Both the position numbers and the translations under genes were made by a program. Shown piece after piece: positions 25,003 to 33,786 of a stretch of DNA of 64,000 nt. This DNA is from Fodinibius salicampi. GTDB lineage: Bacteria; Bacteroidota; Rhodothermia; Balneolales; Balneolaceae. Below the pieces are notes generated by a model. It did no database searches and was not told where the DNA came from. It worked only from the letters and a program-made list of their open reading frames with translations. The stretch spans positions 496,001 to 560,000 of the forward strand of contig NZ_BAABRS010000002.1 in assembly GCF_039545095.1 (NCBI RefSeq), in the 5' to 3' direction. How positions within the stretch are numbered: the stretch's first letter is position 1; each line of letters starts with the position of its first letter.

Positions 25003-25284
25003 GGAGAATCCAATGATAATAGCTCCTGAATTTGAGCTTCGTGCTGAAGGTTGAATGTTTTGTTATTTAACCAAGAACTATTATTACTACTCTATTCCCT
25101 TTATTATTTAGGAAATGATCTTACATCTAAAGCATATATTTCAGGGAGCAGTAAACAATTAATTTAGAAAGAATCCCTATTTTTGTATCTGAATACTTAC
25201 TCTCGCCTGCTGGGCGAAAAAAATTACTTCCCCGTGAATAACCTTTCAGAAAACCATTTATTTCGATATTATCTAGCTGATTAG

Positions 25285-25710
25285 ATGAAAGTTATTAACA
25301 AGACATATCGTTACCTCTCAGCCCTTACGCTGATTCTGTTTCTCAACAGTATAGTACTGCCTGTTGGCCTTACTGCGAGCAGTCTGTTTTGTGATATGGA
25401 AATGGAAGCCAATCATGGCGGTGCCCATACTTGTTTAGGTATGCATTCCTCTGCTCAGTCTGACAATACCTTGTTTTCAGATAACGAGCTATGCAACTAT
25501 CAACAAATATGCAAAGAAGTCTTATCCCTTAAGGAGAATGAGATAAAGGCCATTCCCCAGGTTGCCAAAGCGTTTACGGCTGTGCTTGGATATACGGATC
25601 CCTTTGCTCAGATTTCCGTTTACTCCGAGATTAATCCTTCCCTGTCTGAATTAAATACAGCGAGTACTACTCCGCCTATCTTTTTGCTAAACAGCGCTTT
25701 TCTGAATTAG
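25285..25710 (+). CDS. Small exported protein of the copper cluster, unknown function
   Basis: A 141-residue protein with a signal peptide (LSALTLILFLNSIVLPVGLTA). The mature N-terminus is rich in Met, His and Cys: CDMEMEANHGGAHTCLGMH, with two later Cys in ELCNYQQIC. That pattern could bind Cu(I). The C-terminus PPIFLLNSAFLN is hydrophobic and resembles the ends of small proteins that precede RND metal-efflux genes in Bacteroidota. No enzyme family is recognised. The gene lies about 130 bp before cusA and on the same strand, so a periplasmic metal-binding accessory is likely but inferred. Confidence 0.6.
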   Translation: MKVINKTYRYLSALTLILFLNSIVLPVGLTASSLFCDMEMEANHGGAHTCLGMHSSAQSDNTLFSDNELCNYQQICKEVLSLKENEIKAIPQVAKAFTAVLGYTDPFAQISVYSEINPSLSELNTASTTPPIFLLNSAFLN

Positions 25711-25843
25711 TGATTGACCTCTCTTTCTTAGCCTGAATTCTTTTTTGGGCATACCTGCGTACTACGATTTTATTTGTAGTGAACCGTATTACGTATTGGT
25801 ATTCATTTTTAATTTCATTGGTCAATAACTCTCCGCTAATTCG

Positions 25844-28800
25844 ATGCTTGACAAAATTATACGTTTCTTTCTTGAAAACAAGCTCATATCAGTGCTCCTG
25901 CTGCTTCTTTTTGTGGGATGGGGCATGTCCGTGGCTCCCTTTAACTGGCAGCTGGATGATATCTTCCCCCGCGATCCGGTTCCGGTAGATGCTATCCCGG
26001 ATCTTGGTGAAAATCAGCAGATCATTCATACAGAATGGCCGGGACGTTCCCCACAGGATATTGAAGATCAGATAACTTATCCGTTGACGACAGAGTTGTT
26101 GGGGCTTCCCGGAGTTAAAAGTGTACGAAGCAGCTCTATGATCGGACTTTCCACGATCTATGTAATTTTCGAAGAGGATATCGAATTTTACTGGAGCCGA
26201 TCACGTATCCTGGAAAAGCTTAATGCGCTTCCCTCAGGTACTTTGCCTGGGGACGTACAACCATCGCTTGGACCTGATGCCACCGGGCTCGGACAAATAT
26301 TCTGGTATACCCTGGAGGGACGGGATAGCAATGGAAATCCGGCTGGAGGTTGGGATCCCCAGGAACTGCGCACAATTCAGGATTATACGGTGGATTTTGC
26401 TCTGACTTCAGCTCAGGGTGTAGCCGAGGTAGCTCCCGTAGGTGGATATGTCAAGGAATACCAGGTGGACGTGGATCCGGAGGCGATGCAGGTATACAAT
26501 ATCACCATGCAGCAGATTTTTGAGGCGGTTCGCGGCAGCAATGTTGATGTTGGTGCACGGACTGTGGAAATGAATAATGTGGAGTATCTGGTCCGTGGAC
26601 TGGGCTACATCAAAAGTCTCGAAGACCTGGAAAAAGCGGTGGTGGTAAGTAGAAATAATACGCCTATCCGTATTCAGGATATTGCACATGTTACATACGG
26701 TCCGGCCATGCAAAGGGGCGCTCTCGATAAGTCCGGTGCCGAAGCGGTGGGTGGTGTGGTTATAGCACGCCAGGGAGAGAACCCGCTTCAGGTAATTCAG
26801 AATGTGAAAGAGCAGATCAGTGAAATTTCTGCGGGCTTGCCCTCAAAAACATTGGATGACGGTACCGAATCGAAAGTTACTATAGTGCCATTTTATGACC
26901 GTACGGAACTTATCATGGAGACGCTGGGCACGCTGGAAGAGGCCCTATTCTTGCAGATTCTGGTGACCATCATTGTGGTTATTGTCATGGTGATGAACCT
27001 GCGATCATCGGTATTGATTTCTGGCTTGCTGCCCATAGCCGTGTTAATGACCTTCATCTCCATGAAGTACGGCGGCGTGGATGCCAATATTGTAGCACTT
27101 ACCGGTATTGCCATAGCCATAGGTACCATGGTGGATATGGCGGTGATCCTCACCGAAAATATGATCCGGCATGTTGACGAAGCCGGCGATGAGGAGCCAT
27201 TGCTGGAGGTGATTTTCAGAGCAACGAGTGAGGTCGCTTCGGCGGTGGTTACCGCTGTTTCAACGACGGTTATTAGTTTCTTGCCCGTCTTCACGATGGT
27301 GGCCGCCGAAGGAAAGCTGTTTATTCCGCTGGCCTATACCAAGACATTTGCACTGATTGCATCTATTATTATCTCACTGATTATTATACCGCCCTTTGCC
27401 CACTGGTTCTTTTCGGTGCGCATCAAAAAGCGTCCGCTGAAAATCGCCTGGAATGGATTCATCGTTGTGTTGGGATTAATAAGTATAATTTTTTCTGTAC
27501 TTCCCTGGGCCGGATGGCTGTTACTGTTATTTGGAGTCAACACACTTGCTTCGTTTTATGTAGAAGCATACGATGAACCGCAGGCTGTTCGGATTAATAA
27601 TTTTGTTGCCGCCATCGTCGTCACATGGCTATTGTCAAAAGCCTGGCTGCCATTGGGGCCGGAAGTATCCCTGTTTGTAAATTTCATTTTTGTAGGCGGT
27701 ATTGCTGCGGTTTTGATAGGGATCTTCTTCCTCTTTATTCGTTATTTCCGTCCCATTCTACGATGGGCGCTCTATTATCGGAAAACCTTTCTTTCCATTC
27801 CATTGGTACTGGTGATCTTGGGAGTGACCATCTGGCTGGGATATGGTACCATGTTCGGATGGGTCGAAAAAGGATTTGACTCGGTAGGCGTTCCGGTGCA
27901 GGAGACAGCGGTCTGGACTTCCATGGAAGAAACTTTTCCCGGACTCGGAGAAGAATTTATGCCGCCGCTGGATGAAGGTGCTTTCCTGTTGATGCCCACT
28001 ACCATGCCCCATGTCGGTGTAGAGGAGGCAAAAGATTATATGCAAAAAGTTGATATGGCGGTCACGTCTATTCCTGAAGTGGATATGGTCGTAGGAAAAC
28101 TTGGAAGAGCGGAGACCGCACTGGATCCTGCACCGGTTTCGATGTATGAAAATATTATTCAGTATAAAAGTGAGTATAAGAGAGATGAAGATGGACGACG
28201 AATTCGCTTTGCGGTCAATGAGGATGGAGAATATGTGCGCGATGAATCCGGAGAGTTAATCCCTGACTCAGACGGGAAGTATTACCGGCAGTGGCGTGAT
28301 CATATCCAAAGCCCGGATGATATCTGGAATGAAATAATTGATGCCAGTCGTGTGCCGGGTCTGACTTCAGCCCCCAAATTGCAGCCGATTGAAACCAGGC
28401 AGATTATGCTGCAGTCGGGGATGCGGGCCCCCATGGGGATTAAGGTGAAAGGTCCCGATCTTGAAACAATTGAAGCATTTGGGCTTGAGCTGGAGGAAGT
28501 GCTTCGGGAAGTATCTGGAGTGCAAAGCCAGACTGTTTTTGCAGATCGCATTGTCGGGAAACCCTATCTGGAAATTGAATGGGATCGGGAAGCTCTGGCT
28601 CGTTATGGGTTAAAAATTGCGGACGTACAGCAGTACCTGGAAGTTGCTATGGGCGGGATGGCGTTGACCCAAACGGTAGAGGGGCGCGAGCGGTACCCGG
28701 TACGGGTCAGATATGCCAGGGAGTACCGCGATAGTCCGGAAGATATCGAGCGGATGTTCATATCAACGGCGTCGGGCACGAACATTCCGTTGGGGATGCT

Positions 28801-29653
28801 CGGCGAAGTCAAGTACCGGCAGGGTCCGCAGGTCGTTAAAAGTGAAGATACATTTCTGACGGGCTATGTGACTTTTGATAAGCGGGATGGTTTTTCTGAG
28901 GTAGAGGTTGTGGAAGCAGCTCGACAGGTTATCGATGAAAAGATTGATAATGGAGAGCTTTCCGTACCTTCGGGACTCAGCTTCGAATTTGCCGGGAATT
29001 ATGAAAATCAGGTACGGGCCGAGAAACGTCTCGCGGTCGTAATGCCTGTTACCCTGCTCATCATCTTCCTTATTCTCTATTTCCAGTTCCGATCTATCTC
29101 GACGACGGCCATGATCTTCAGCAGCATATTTGTGGCTTGGGCGGGGGGATTTATTATGCTTTGGCTGTATGGACAGCCATGGTTTATGAATTTCGAACTA
29201 TTCGGTACTAATATGCGCGATCTGTTCCAGATGGGGGTCGTAAACCTCAGTGTTGCCGTATGGGTTGGGTTTATTGCTCTATTCGGCATTGCAGCTGATG
29301 GTGCTGTTGTTATTGCCACTTATATCCACCAGCTGATGGACCGGCATAAACCTGAAAGTATCGAGGAACTACATGAAACCATCATAAAAGCCGGAAGCTT
29401 ACGTATTCGCCCGACCCTGATGACTACCGCTACTACTACACTGGCACTGTTGCCAATTCTTACTTCAAGCGGACGGGGATCCGATATTATGATCCCCATG
29501 GCCATACCAACTTTCGGCGGCATGATGGTTGCTATTGTCACACTTTTCGTGGTGCCCGTGCTCTATGCCGTCTGGCAGGAATCTAAGTGGAAGATGGAAG
29601 AGAAAATGGAGCAATTGCCGCTGATAGAAAATACTAATAACGAAATGAGCTAA
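25844..29653 (+). CDS. cusA: CusA/CzcA-type heavy-metal RND efflux permease
   Basis: A 1269-residue inner-membrane RND pump. The N-terminus has FLENKLISVLLLLLF, then the pore domain with DIEDQITYPL. The proton relay helix has GIAIAIGTMVDMAVILTEN. The second half has GRAETALDPAPVSMYE, APKLQPIETRQIMLQSG and the final GIAADGAVVIATYIHQLM. These are typical of the Cu(I)/Ag(I) HME family. It is about 200 residues longer than usual. Extra hydrophobic segments lie at about 530-660 (WNGFIVVLGLISIIF, WAGWLLLLFGV, LFVNFIFVGGIAAVLIGIFF) between the N- and C-terminal halves, and there is an acidic/charged loop at about 765-815. It works with the TolC and CusB proteins encoded next. Confidence 0.93.
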   Translation: MLDKIIRFFLENKLISVLLLLLFVGWGMSVAPFNWQLDDIFPRDPVPVDAIPDLGENQQIIHTEWPGRSPQDIEDQITYPLTTELLGLPGVKSVRSSSMIGLSTIYVIFEEDIEFYWSRSRILEKLNALPSGTLPGDVQPSLGPDATGLGQIFWYTLEGRDSNGNPAGGWDPQELRTIQDYTVDFALTSAQGVAEVAPVGGYVKEYQVDVDPEAMQVYNITMQQIFEAVRGSNVDVGARTVEMNNVEYLVRGLGYIKSLEDLEKAVVVSRNNTPIRIQDIAHVTYGPAMQRGALDKSGAEAVGGVVIARQGENPLQVIQNVKEQISEISAGLPSKTLDDGTESKVTIVPFYDRTELIMETLGTLEEALFLQILVTIIVVIVMVMNLRSSVLISGLLPIAVLMTFISMKYGGVDANIVALTGIAIAIGTMVDMAVILTENMIRHVDEAGDEEPLLEVIFRATSEVASAVVTAVSTTVISFLPVFTMVAAEGKLFIPLAYTKTFALIASIIISLIIIPPFAHWFFSVRIKKRPLKIAWNGFIVVLGLISIIFSVLPWAGWLLLLFGVNTLASFYVEAYDEPQAVRINNFVAAIVVTWLLSKAWLPLGPEVSLFVNFIFVGGIAAVLIGIFFLFIRYFRPILRWALYYRKTFLSIPLVLVILGVTIWLGYGTMFGWVEKGFDSVGVPVQETAVWTSMEETFPGLGEEFMPPLDEGAFLLMPTTMPHVGVEEAKDYMQKVDMAVTSIPEVDMVVGKLGRAETALDPAPVSMYENIIQYKSEYKRDEDGRRIRFAVNEDGEYVRDESGELIPDSDGKYYRQWRDHIQSPDDIWNEIIDASRVPGLTSAPKLQPIETRQIMLQSGMRAPMGIKVKGPDLETIEAFGLELEEVLREVSGVQSQTVFADRIVGKPYLEIEWDREALARYGLKIADVQQYLEVAMGGMALTQTVEGRERYPVRVRYAREYRDSPEDIERMFISTASGTNIPLGMLGEVKYRQGPQVVKSEDTFLTGYVTFDKRDGFSEVEVVEAARQVIDEKIDNGELSVPSGLSFEFAGNYENQVRAEKRLAVVMPVTLLIIFLILYFQFRSISTTAMIFSSIFVAWAGGFIMLWLYGQPWFMNFELFGTNMRDLFQMGVVNLSVAVWVGFIALFGIAADGAVVIATYIHQLMDRHKPESIEELHETIIKAGSLRIRPTLMTTATTTLALLPILTSSGRGSDIMIPMAIPTFGGMMVAIVTLFVVPVLYAVWQESKWKMEEKMEQLPLIENTNNEMS

Positions 29654-29797
29654 ACGAAGTACCATGAAAAATCCAATAATAACCGGCGATCAATCCTCCT
29701 GGCCTCCTAGAAAAAAATCGGGACAGGCAAGTAGTAATTTATTTAATAGTTTGATTATGGCTCAAAAATACACCTTAGCCTGTAGGTATAATATATC

Positions 29798-29930
29798 TTC
29801 CCTTGAGGGGAGTGTCTGTTCCGAAAATAGTCGGAACAGACGAGGGGTGTTTTACTCGATTGATTGTGGAGATAACACCTCCCGACACAATTCGAAAACC
29901 CGCGAATTGGCCACCCTCCTCAAGGAGGGA
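29798..29930. repeat. Palindromic mobile-type repeat in the 5' region of the tolC-like gene
   Basis: About 130 bp with inverted ends: left CCCTTGAGGGGAGTG, right CACCCTCCTCAAGGAGGG. Inside are a perfect 11-bp hairpin (GTCTGTTCCGA / TCGGAACAGAC, 29814-29841), GGTGTT / AACACC, and AATTCG / CGAATT (29891-29906 region). The right end is itself a hairpin, CCCTCC-TCAA-GGAGGG. The overall look is that of a MITE-like interspersed repeat. Its translation forms an odd low-complexity stretch in the longest frame, which speaks against it being protein-coding. Confidence 0.65.
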
Positions 29931-29939
29931 CTTTCTTGC

Positions 29940-31241
29940 TTGAAAATCCTGCTTGTACTGATTTTCTTTTTATTGATCAGTGTGAACCTCCAGGCACAGG
30001 ATCATCCTTCACCGGGATCCGAGGAAGCAGTCGAAGACAGCCTGGCCTTAAACCAGTATATACAAGAGGCTTTGGCCAATAATCCGCGCGTCGAAGGGTT
30101 GTTTCAGCAGTTTTATGCCCGGATGGAACAGGTTCCGCAGGTTGGCGCTCTGCCGGATCCGGAAATAATGTTTCAATACCATATTAATCCAATGGAGCAG
30201 AGTAATCCTCTGACCCGAACTACTGTGAGTGCCACACAGCGGTTCCCATGGTTTGGAACGCTCAATAAGCGAGAGGAACGGGTGGAAAAGGTGGCAGAAG
30301 TGGAGTGGACCGCCTTTGAAGAGGCACGCAACAAAGTTGTACAAAATGTCAAAGAGCGCTGGTACCGAATGCATGAACTCCACCACCATTTGATGATCTT
30401 TGATCAAAATATGGATTTGCTGGGGCAGTTGGAACGGCAAGTACAAAGGAGATACGAAAGCGGGGATGTCAGCCAGGTGGACCTGCTTCGCATCCAGATT
30501 GAACAGGACAACCTGGAAACGCGGATTGTAAATACCGAAGAGGAGCTAGAGGCGATGAAAGTTCGATTTAATTCATTGCTGAATCGACCAGCAGAGACAA
30601 AGATTCAAATACCGGATGTAATGTATAGTTCGCAACTGACAAAGAGTGAGGGACTTCTGCGGCAGAGTATCTACAATCGCAATCCGGAGCTTCGCGGAAG
30701 AGAGCTTCAAGAAGAAGCGGCTCTTGTTGCTGAAGAGCAGGCACGCTTGCAGGGGCTCCCGTCATTTGGTCTGGGACTGATGGTCATGAATAAGAATTAC
30801 ATGTATATGCCCTTGATGTCTGGCGAACGAGCGGGATTAACCGGATCCTTGACCATACGTGTTCCACTTTCGCGCTCCAAATATCGTGCTCAACGGCAAG
30901 AAGCTCGTATTGAAGCTCGGATTGCACGCGAAGAGCAGCAGGAGGTTACAAACCGCCTGACCGCCGAGGTAGAATCCCTGCTACAGCAGTATCGTGATGC
31001 GGAACGAAGAATTGCTCTGCACGAGGAACGCTTGATACCGAAGACGCGTCAGGCACTCAGAATAGCATTGTCTGAATATGCCGGGGGACGCGGTGACTTT
31101 GAACAGATCATTCAGTTACACCAACAGCTGCTGGAATATGAAATGATGCTTAACACAGCTTACGTGGAGCAAAATATTGCTACAGCTGAGTTAGAAGCAC
31201 TTGCTGGCGAGTATAATACTAATCCTGAAGAAATAGAATAA
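29940..31241 (+). CDS. TolC-family outer-membrane efflux protein (CusC-type partner)
   Basis: An outer-membrane channel protein with a signal peptide (LKILLVLIFFLLISVNLQAQ) and the coiled-coil TolC repeats (NPRVEGLFQQFYARMEQVPQVGALPDPEI; later QARLQGLPSFGLGLMV and EYAGGRGDFEQIIQLHQQLLEYE). From the TTG at 29940 it is 433 residues, normal for the family, with AAGGAGG 11 bp upstream. A longer frame begins at ATG 29664, 10 bp after cusA, but would put 92 unrelated residues, partly encoded by a palindromic repeat, before the signal peptide. The strong ribosome site lies inside a 6-7 bp hairpin of that repeat, so translation may depend on ribosomes arriving from cusA. Confidence 0.85.
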   Translation: MKILLVLIFFLLISVNLQAQDHPSPGSEEAVEDSLALNQYIQEALANNPRVEGLFQQFYARMEQVPQVGALPDPEIMFQYHINPMEQSNPLTRTTVSATQRFPWFGTLNKREERVEKVAEVEWTAFEEARNKVVQNVKERWYRMHELHHHLMIFDQNMDLLGQLERQVQRRYESGDVSQVDLLRIQIEQDNLETRIVNTEEELEAMKVRFNSLLNRPAETKIQIPDVMYSSQLTKSEGLLRQSIYNRNPELRGRELQEEAALVAEEQARLQGLPSFGLGLMVMNKNYMYMPLMSGERAGLTGSLTIRVPLSRSKYRAQRQEARIEARIAREEQQEVTNRLTAEVESLLQQYRDAERRIALHEERLIPKTRQALRIALSEYAGGRGDFEQIIQLHQQLLEYEMMLNTAYVEQNIATAELEALAGEYNTNPEEIE

Positions 31242-31247
31242 TATATA

Positions 31248-31283
31248 AGCAGTAGTGGCGTAACGCATTACGCCACTACTGCT
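31248..31283. repeat. Perfect 16-bp-arm hairpin between tolC-like gene and cusB
   Basis: Arms AGCAGTAGTGGCGTAA and TTACGCCACTACTGCT around a CGCA loop. It lies in the short gap between the two genes and is not followed by a T tract. It could protect or process the mRNA, or be a single REP-like unit. Confidence 0.75.
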
Positions 31284-31300
31284 GCAAAAATACCACAACT

Positions 31301-33130
31301 ATGAAAACACCTGATATACAACAAATAAGCAAAATACTCGGTCTATTACTGGTTGGACTTTTCTTAGGTTGGCTGTTCTTTGGCGGCTCTGCCAGGGAAG
31401 ATGCAACAGATATAGACCAGCATGTGGAAGAAACGCATACCGACGAGGAGGGGAATATCGTCTACACCTGCAGCATGCATCCACAGATCCGACAAAATGA
31501 GCCCGGGAATTGTCCCATCTGCGGCATGGAGCTCATCCCAGTCGACCAGGCAGAAGAGCAGGGTGAAACCGTCTTTACCATGACTGAAGCCGCCGTTAAG
31601 CTGGCAGATATTCAAACGTCGACCGTTGAACGACGCATTCCTGAGCTTGAAGTTCGCCTGCCGGGACGTGTGGCTGCCGATGAACGAAGAATATCCTCCA
31701 TTACTGCGCAATTTTCGGGGCGCATTGAAGAGCTCTTTGTCGATTTCAGAGGAACGTATGTTGAAGAAGGTGAAAAACTGGCTTCAATTTACTCTCCGGA
31801 ACTGATTTCTGCACAGCAGGAACTACTTGAAGCGGCCCGAAACAAGCAAACTAATCCTGGATTGTATGAATCAACACTCAGGAAATTACGTTTGTGGGGG
31901 CTTCCCGAAAGTGAAATTCAGCGCATTGAATCATCCGGAAAAGTATCCGATACGCTTCCCATTGTAGCGACACGCAGTGGTTATGTTACCCAGAAAAATG
32001 TTGATACAAGGGATTATGTGGATGAAGGAACTGTTATGTATAAAGTAGCTGATTTTTCAACGCTTTGGGTACTGTTCGATGCCTATGAAACTGATATCGG
32101 AGCCATAGACCAAGGAGATTCAGTCAACTTTACGGTCCGCAGTTATCCCGGCAAAACCTTTGAAGCAAAAATTACCTATGTCGATCCATTTATCGATCCG
32201 CAAACGCGGACGGCCCGTGTACGGGCAGAAGTAGATAATACGGAGAACATGTTAAAACCAGACATGCTTGCCCGGGGCGTAGTAAGCGGAACAGCTGATA
32301 ATGGAGAAAAAATCATGATCCCTAGGTCAGCGGTTATGTGGACCGGCAAGCGTTCGGTTGTTTTTGTGAAACAAGAAGATAAAGATGTTCCTTCTTTTGA
32401 GCCCCGATTGGTTACGCTGGGTCAGCGTGCCGGTGATTACTACGTGATAGAGGAGGGATTGGAAGAAGGCGAAGAAGTGGTTACTCACGGCAACTTCAAG
32501 CTCGACAGCGCTGCTCAATTGGCGGATAACCTCAGTATGATGAATCGGGAACCAGGGAGTGGAGCAAATCAGGCAGGACATGATCACGGCGGAATAGAAG
32601 AGCAGCAGATACAACAGGAAGAAGACCATAGCGAGCATACCGATAGTCGGGCAGAGATAAGTGGAATCAACGCCGAAGTTCCGCAAGGATTTCGCAACCA
32701 GTTAAAACAGGTGGTTAGCGAATATCTGGATCTTAAAGATGCTTTGGTGGAGGACTCCGATCCGGAAGAAGTTTCGAACCATGCCGAACGTTTCCTTGAG
32801 CAACTGAGAAATATTGATATGTCGCTGTTGAAAGAGAAGCCACACGATCGCTGGATGGAACTGCACGAGAAGTTAAGTCAGGAGGCCGAACAAATTGCCG
32901 GATATAATGAACTCAACACCCAACGAAGAGCTTTTTTTCTGTTGTCAGAAGCGCTGGTGGAAAGTGTCCGCGAATTCAGTATTGATGGGATTTTATACTA
33001 TCAGTTCTGTCCCATGGCTTTTAATGGAGAGGGCGCTTATTGGCTCAGTGAAGAGAAGGAAATTAATAATCCCTATTTAGGGAAAAAAATGCCAGCGTGT
33101 GGTGAAATTATCGAAGAAATAAAGGTTTAG
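31301..33130 (+). CDS. cusB: RND efflux periplasmic adaptor (CusB-type)
   Basis: A 609-residue membrane-fusion protein. The N-terminal TM/signal anchor (ILGLLLVGLFLGWLFFGG) is followed by a heavy-metal-binding domain with YTCSMHP and CPICGM (about 50-80). The adaptor core follows (ELEVRLPGRVAADE, GRIEELFVDFRGTYVEEGEKL, barrel and hairpin) up to about 420. A His-rich linker (GHDHGG, EEDHSEH) leads to a C-terminal DUF3347-like domain with FCPMAFNGEGAYWL and MPACGE. It bridges CusA and the TolC-like protein and probably delivers periplasmic Cu(I)/Ag(I). The two additional metal domains make it longer than E. coli CusB. Confidence 0.92.
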   Translation: MKTPDIQQISKILGLLLVGLFLGWLFFGGSAREDATDIDQHVEETHTDEEGNIVYTCSMHPQIRQNEPGNCPICGMELIPVDQAEEQGETVFTMTEAAVKLADIQTSTVERRIPELEVRLPGRVAADERRISSITAQFSGRIEELFVDFRGTYVEEGEKLASIYSPELISAQQELLEAARNKQTNPGLYESTLRKLRLWGLPESEIQRIESSGKVSDTLPIVATRSGYVTQKNVDTRDYVDEGTVMYKVADFSTLWVLFDAYETDIGAIDQGDSVNFTVRSYPGKTFEAKITYVDPFIDPQTRTARVRAEVDNTENMLKPDMLARGVVSGTADNGEKIMIPRSAVMWTGKRSVVFVKQEDKDVPSFEPRLVTLGQRAGDYYVIEEGLEEGEEVVTHGNFKLDSAAQLADNLSMMNREPGSGANQAGHDHGGIEEQQIQQEEDHSEHTDSRAEISGINAEVPQGFRNQLKQVVSEYLDLKDALVEDSDPEEVSNHAERFLEQLRNIDMSLLKEKPHDRWMELHEKLSQEAEQIAGYNELNTQRRAFFLLSEALVESVREFSIDGILYYQFCPMAFNGEGAYWLSEEKEINNPYLGKKMPACGEIIEEIKV

Positions 33131-33158
33131 CATTTGTAATCAAATATACTCTATTATT

Positions 33159-33497
33159 ATGAAATTAATTAAAGCCTATATACGTACCGATATGTTTGAA
33201 ACAGTCCATAGGGCTCTAAACAAAGAAGGCTATACAAGTATGACTGTAATGGAGGCCGAGGGTATGGGCAGCTACAGTGATCCTAAAGACCGGCATAGCT
33301 CTCTAAAATTTCCGGCGCTACATTCCAAAGTGGTTAAGCTGGAAATGATCTCGAAAGCAGAACATGTTGATCATATCGTTCAGATTATACATAAAAATGC
33401 CAGTACAGGACATCCGGGAGACGGCCTCATGGTGGTACTGCCGGTTGAACGGAGTATTCGTGTCCGGGATGGGGAAGAGCGGAGGTATACAGTTTAA
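33159..33497 (+). CDS. PII-superfamily protein of the metal-efflux-linked group (PII-NG-like)
   Basis: A 112-residue protein with a PII fold: MKLIKAYIRTDMFETVHRALNKEGYTSMTVMEAEGMG at the start, a T-loop region with DPKDRHSSLKFPALHSKVVKLEMIS, and the GHPGDGLMVVLPVERSIRVRDGEE tail equivalent to the nucleotide-binding C-strand. A PII subgroup (called PII-NG in the literature, from memory) is genetically linked to CusABC-type efflux, which fits its place 28 bp after cusB. The GlnB tyrosine-uridylylation site is not seen. The ligand is unknown; a link between energy status and the pump is a plausible inference. Confidence 0.82.
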   Translation: MKLIKAYIRTDMFETVHRALNKEGYTSMTVMEAEGMGSYSDPKDRHSSLKFPALHSKVVKLEMISKAEHVDHIVQIIHKNASTGHPGDGLMVVLPVERSIRVRDGEERRYTV

Positions 33498-33786
33498 TTT
33501 ATTTCTTAAATGATTAACTATTTGTCCAGGTATTAGAAGTATTAAGCTTGTAGTCTTATCCATTTCAGGTTTTTTTATGATGTCTAGATTTTATCATTAC
33601 TGAATAGGTGGCGGAATTTATAAAATCAAAAGCAACATAAATGGGAATGATTAAGAAAACTATTTGGGAGTGACGGTTGACTACTGCAGCCTAAAAGTTT
33701 TACACAAAATTCTTATTTAGTTGTAACGCCTCATCACTCAATTTTACAGACATTTAGGCAAAACACTCACGAAAACTAGACAATCC

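Noticed and set aside
25203-25217. TCGCC / GGCGA hairpin as a terminator between copZ and the small exported gene
   Set aside because: It is followed by A residues on the plus strand and preceded by T residues on the minus strand, so it does not fit a terminator in either direction.
29664-29939. ATG at 29664 as the start of the TolC-like protein
   Set aside because: It would put 92 unrelated residues, many from a palindromic repeat, before a normal signal peptide. The TTG at 29940 with AAGGAGG is preferred, though coupled translation from 29664 cannot be excluded.
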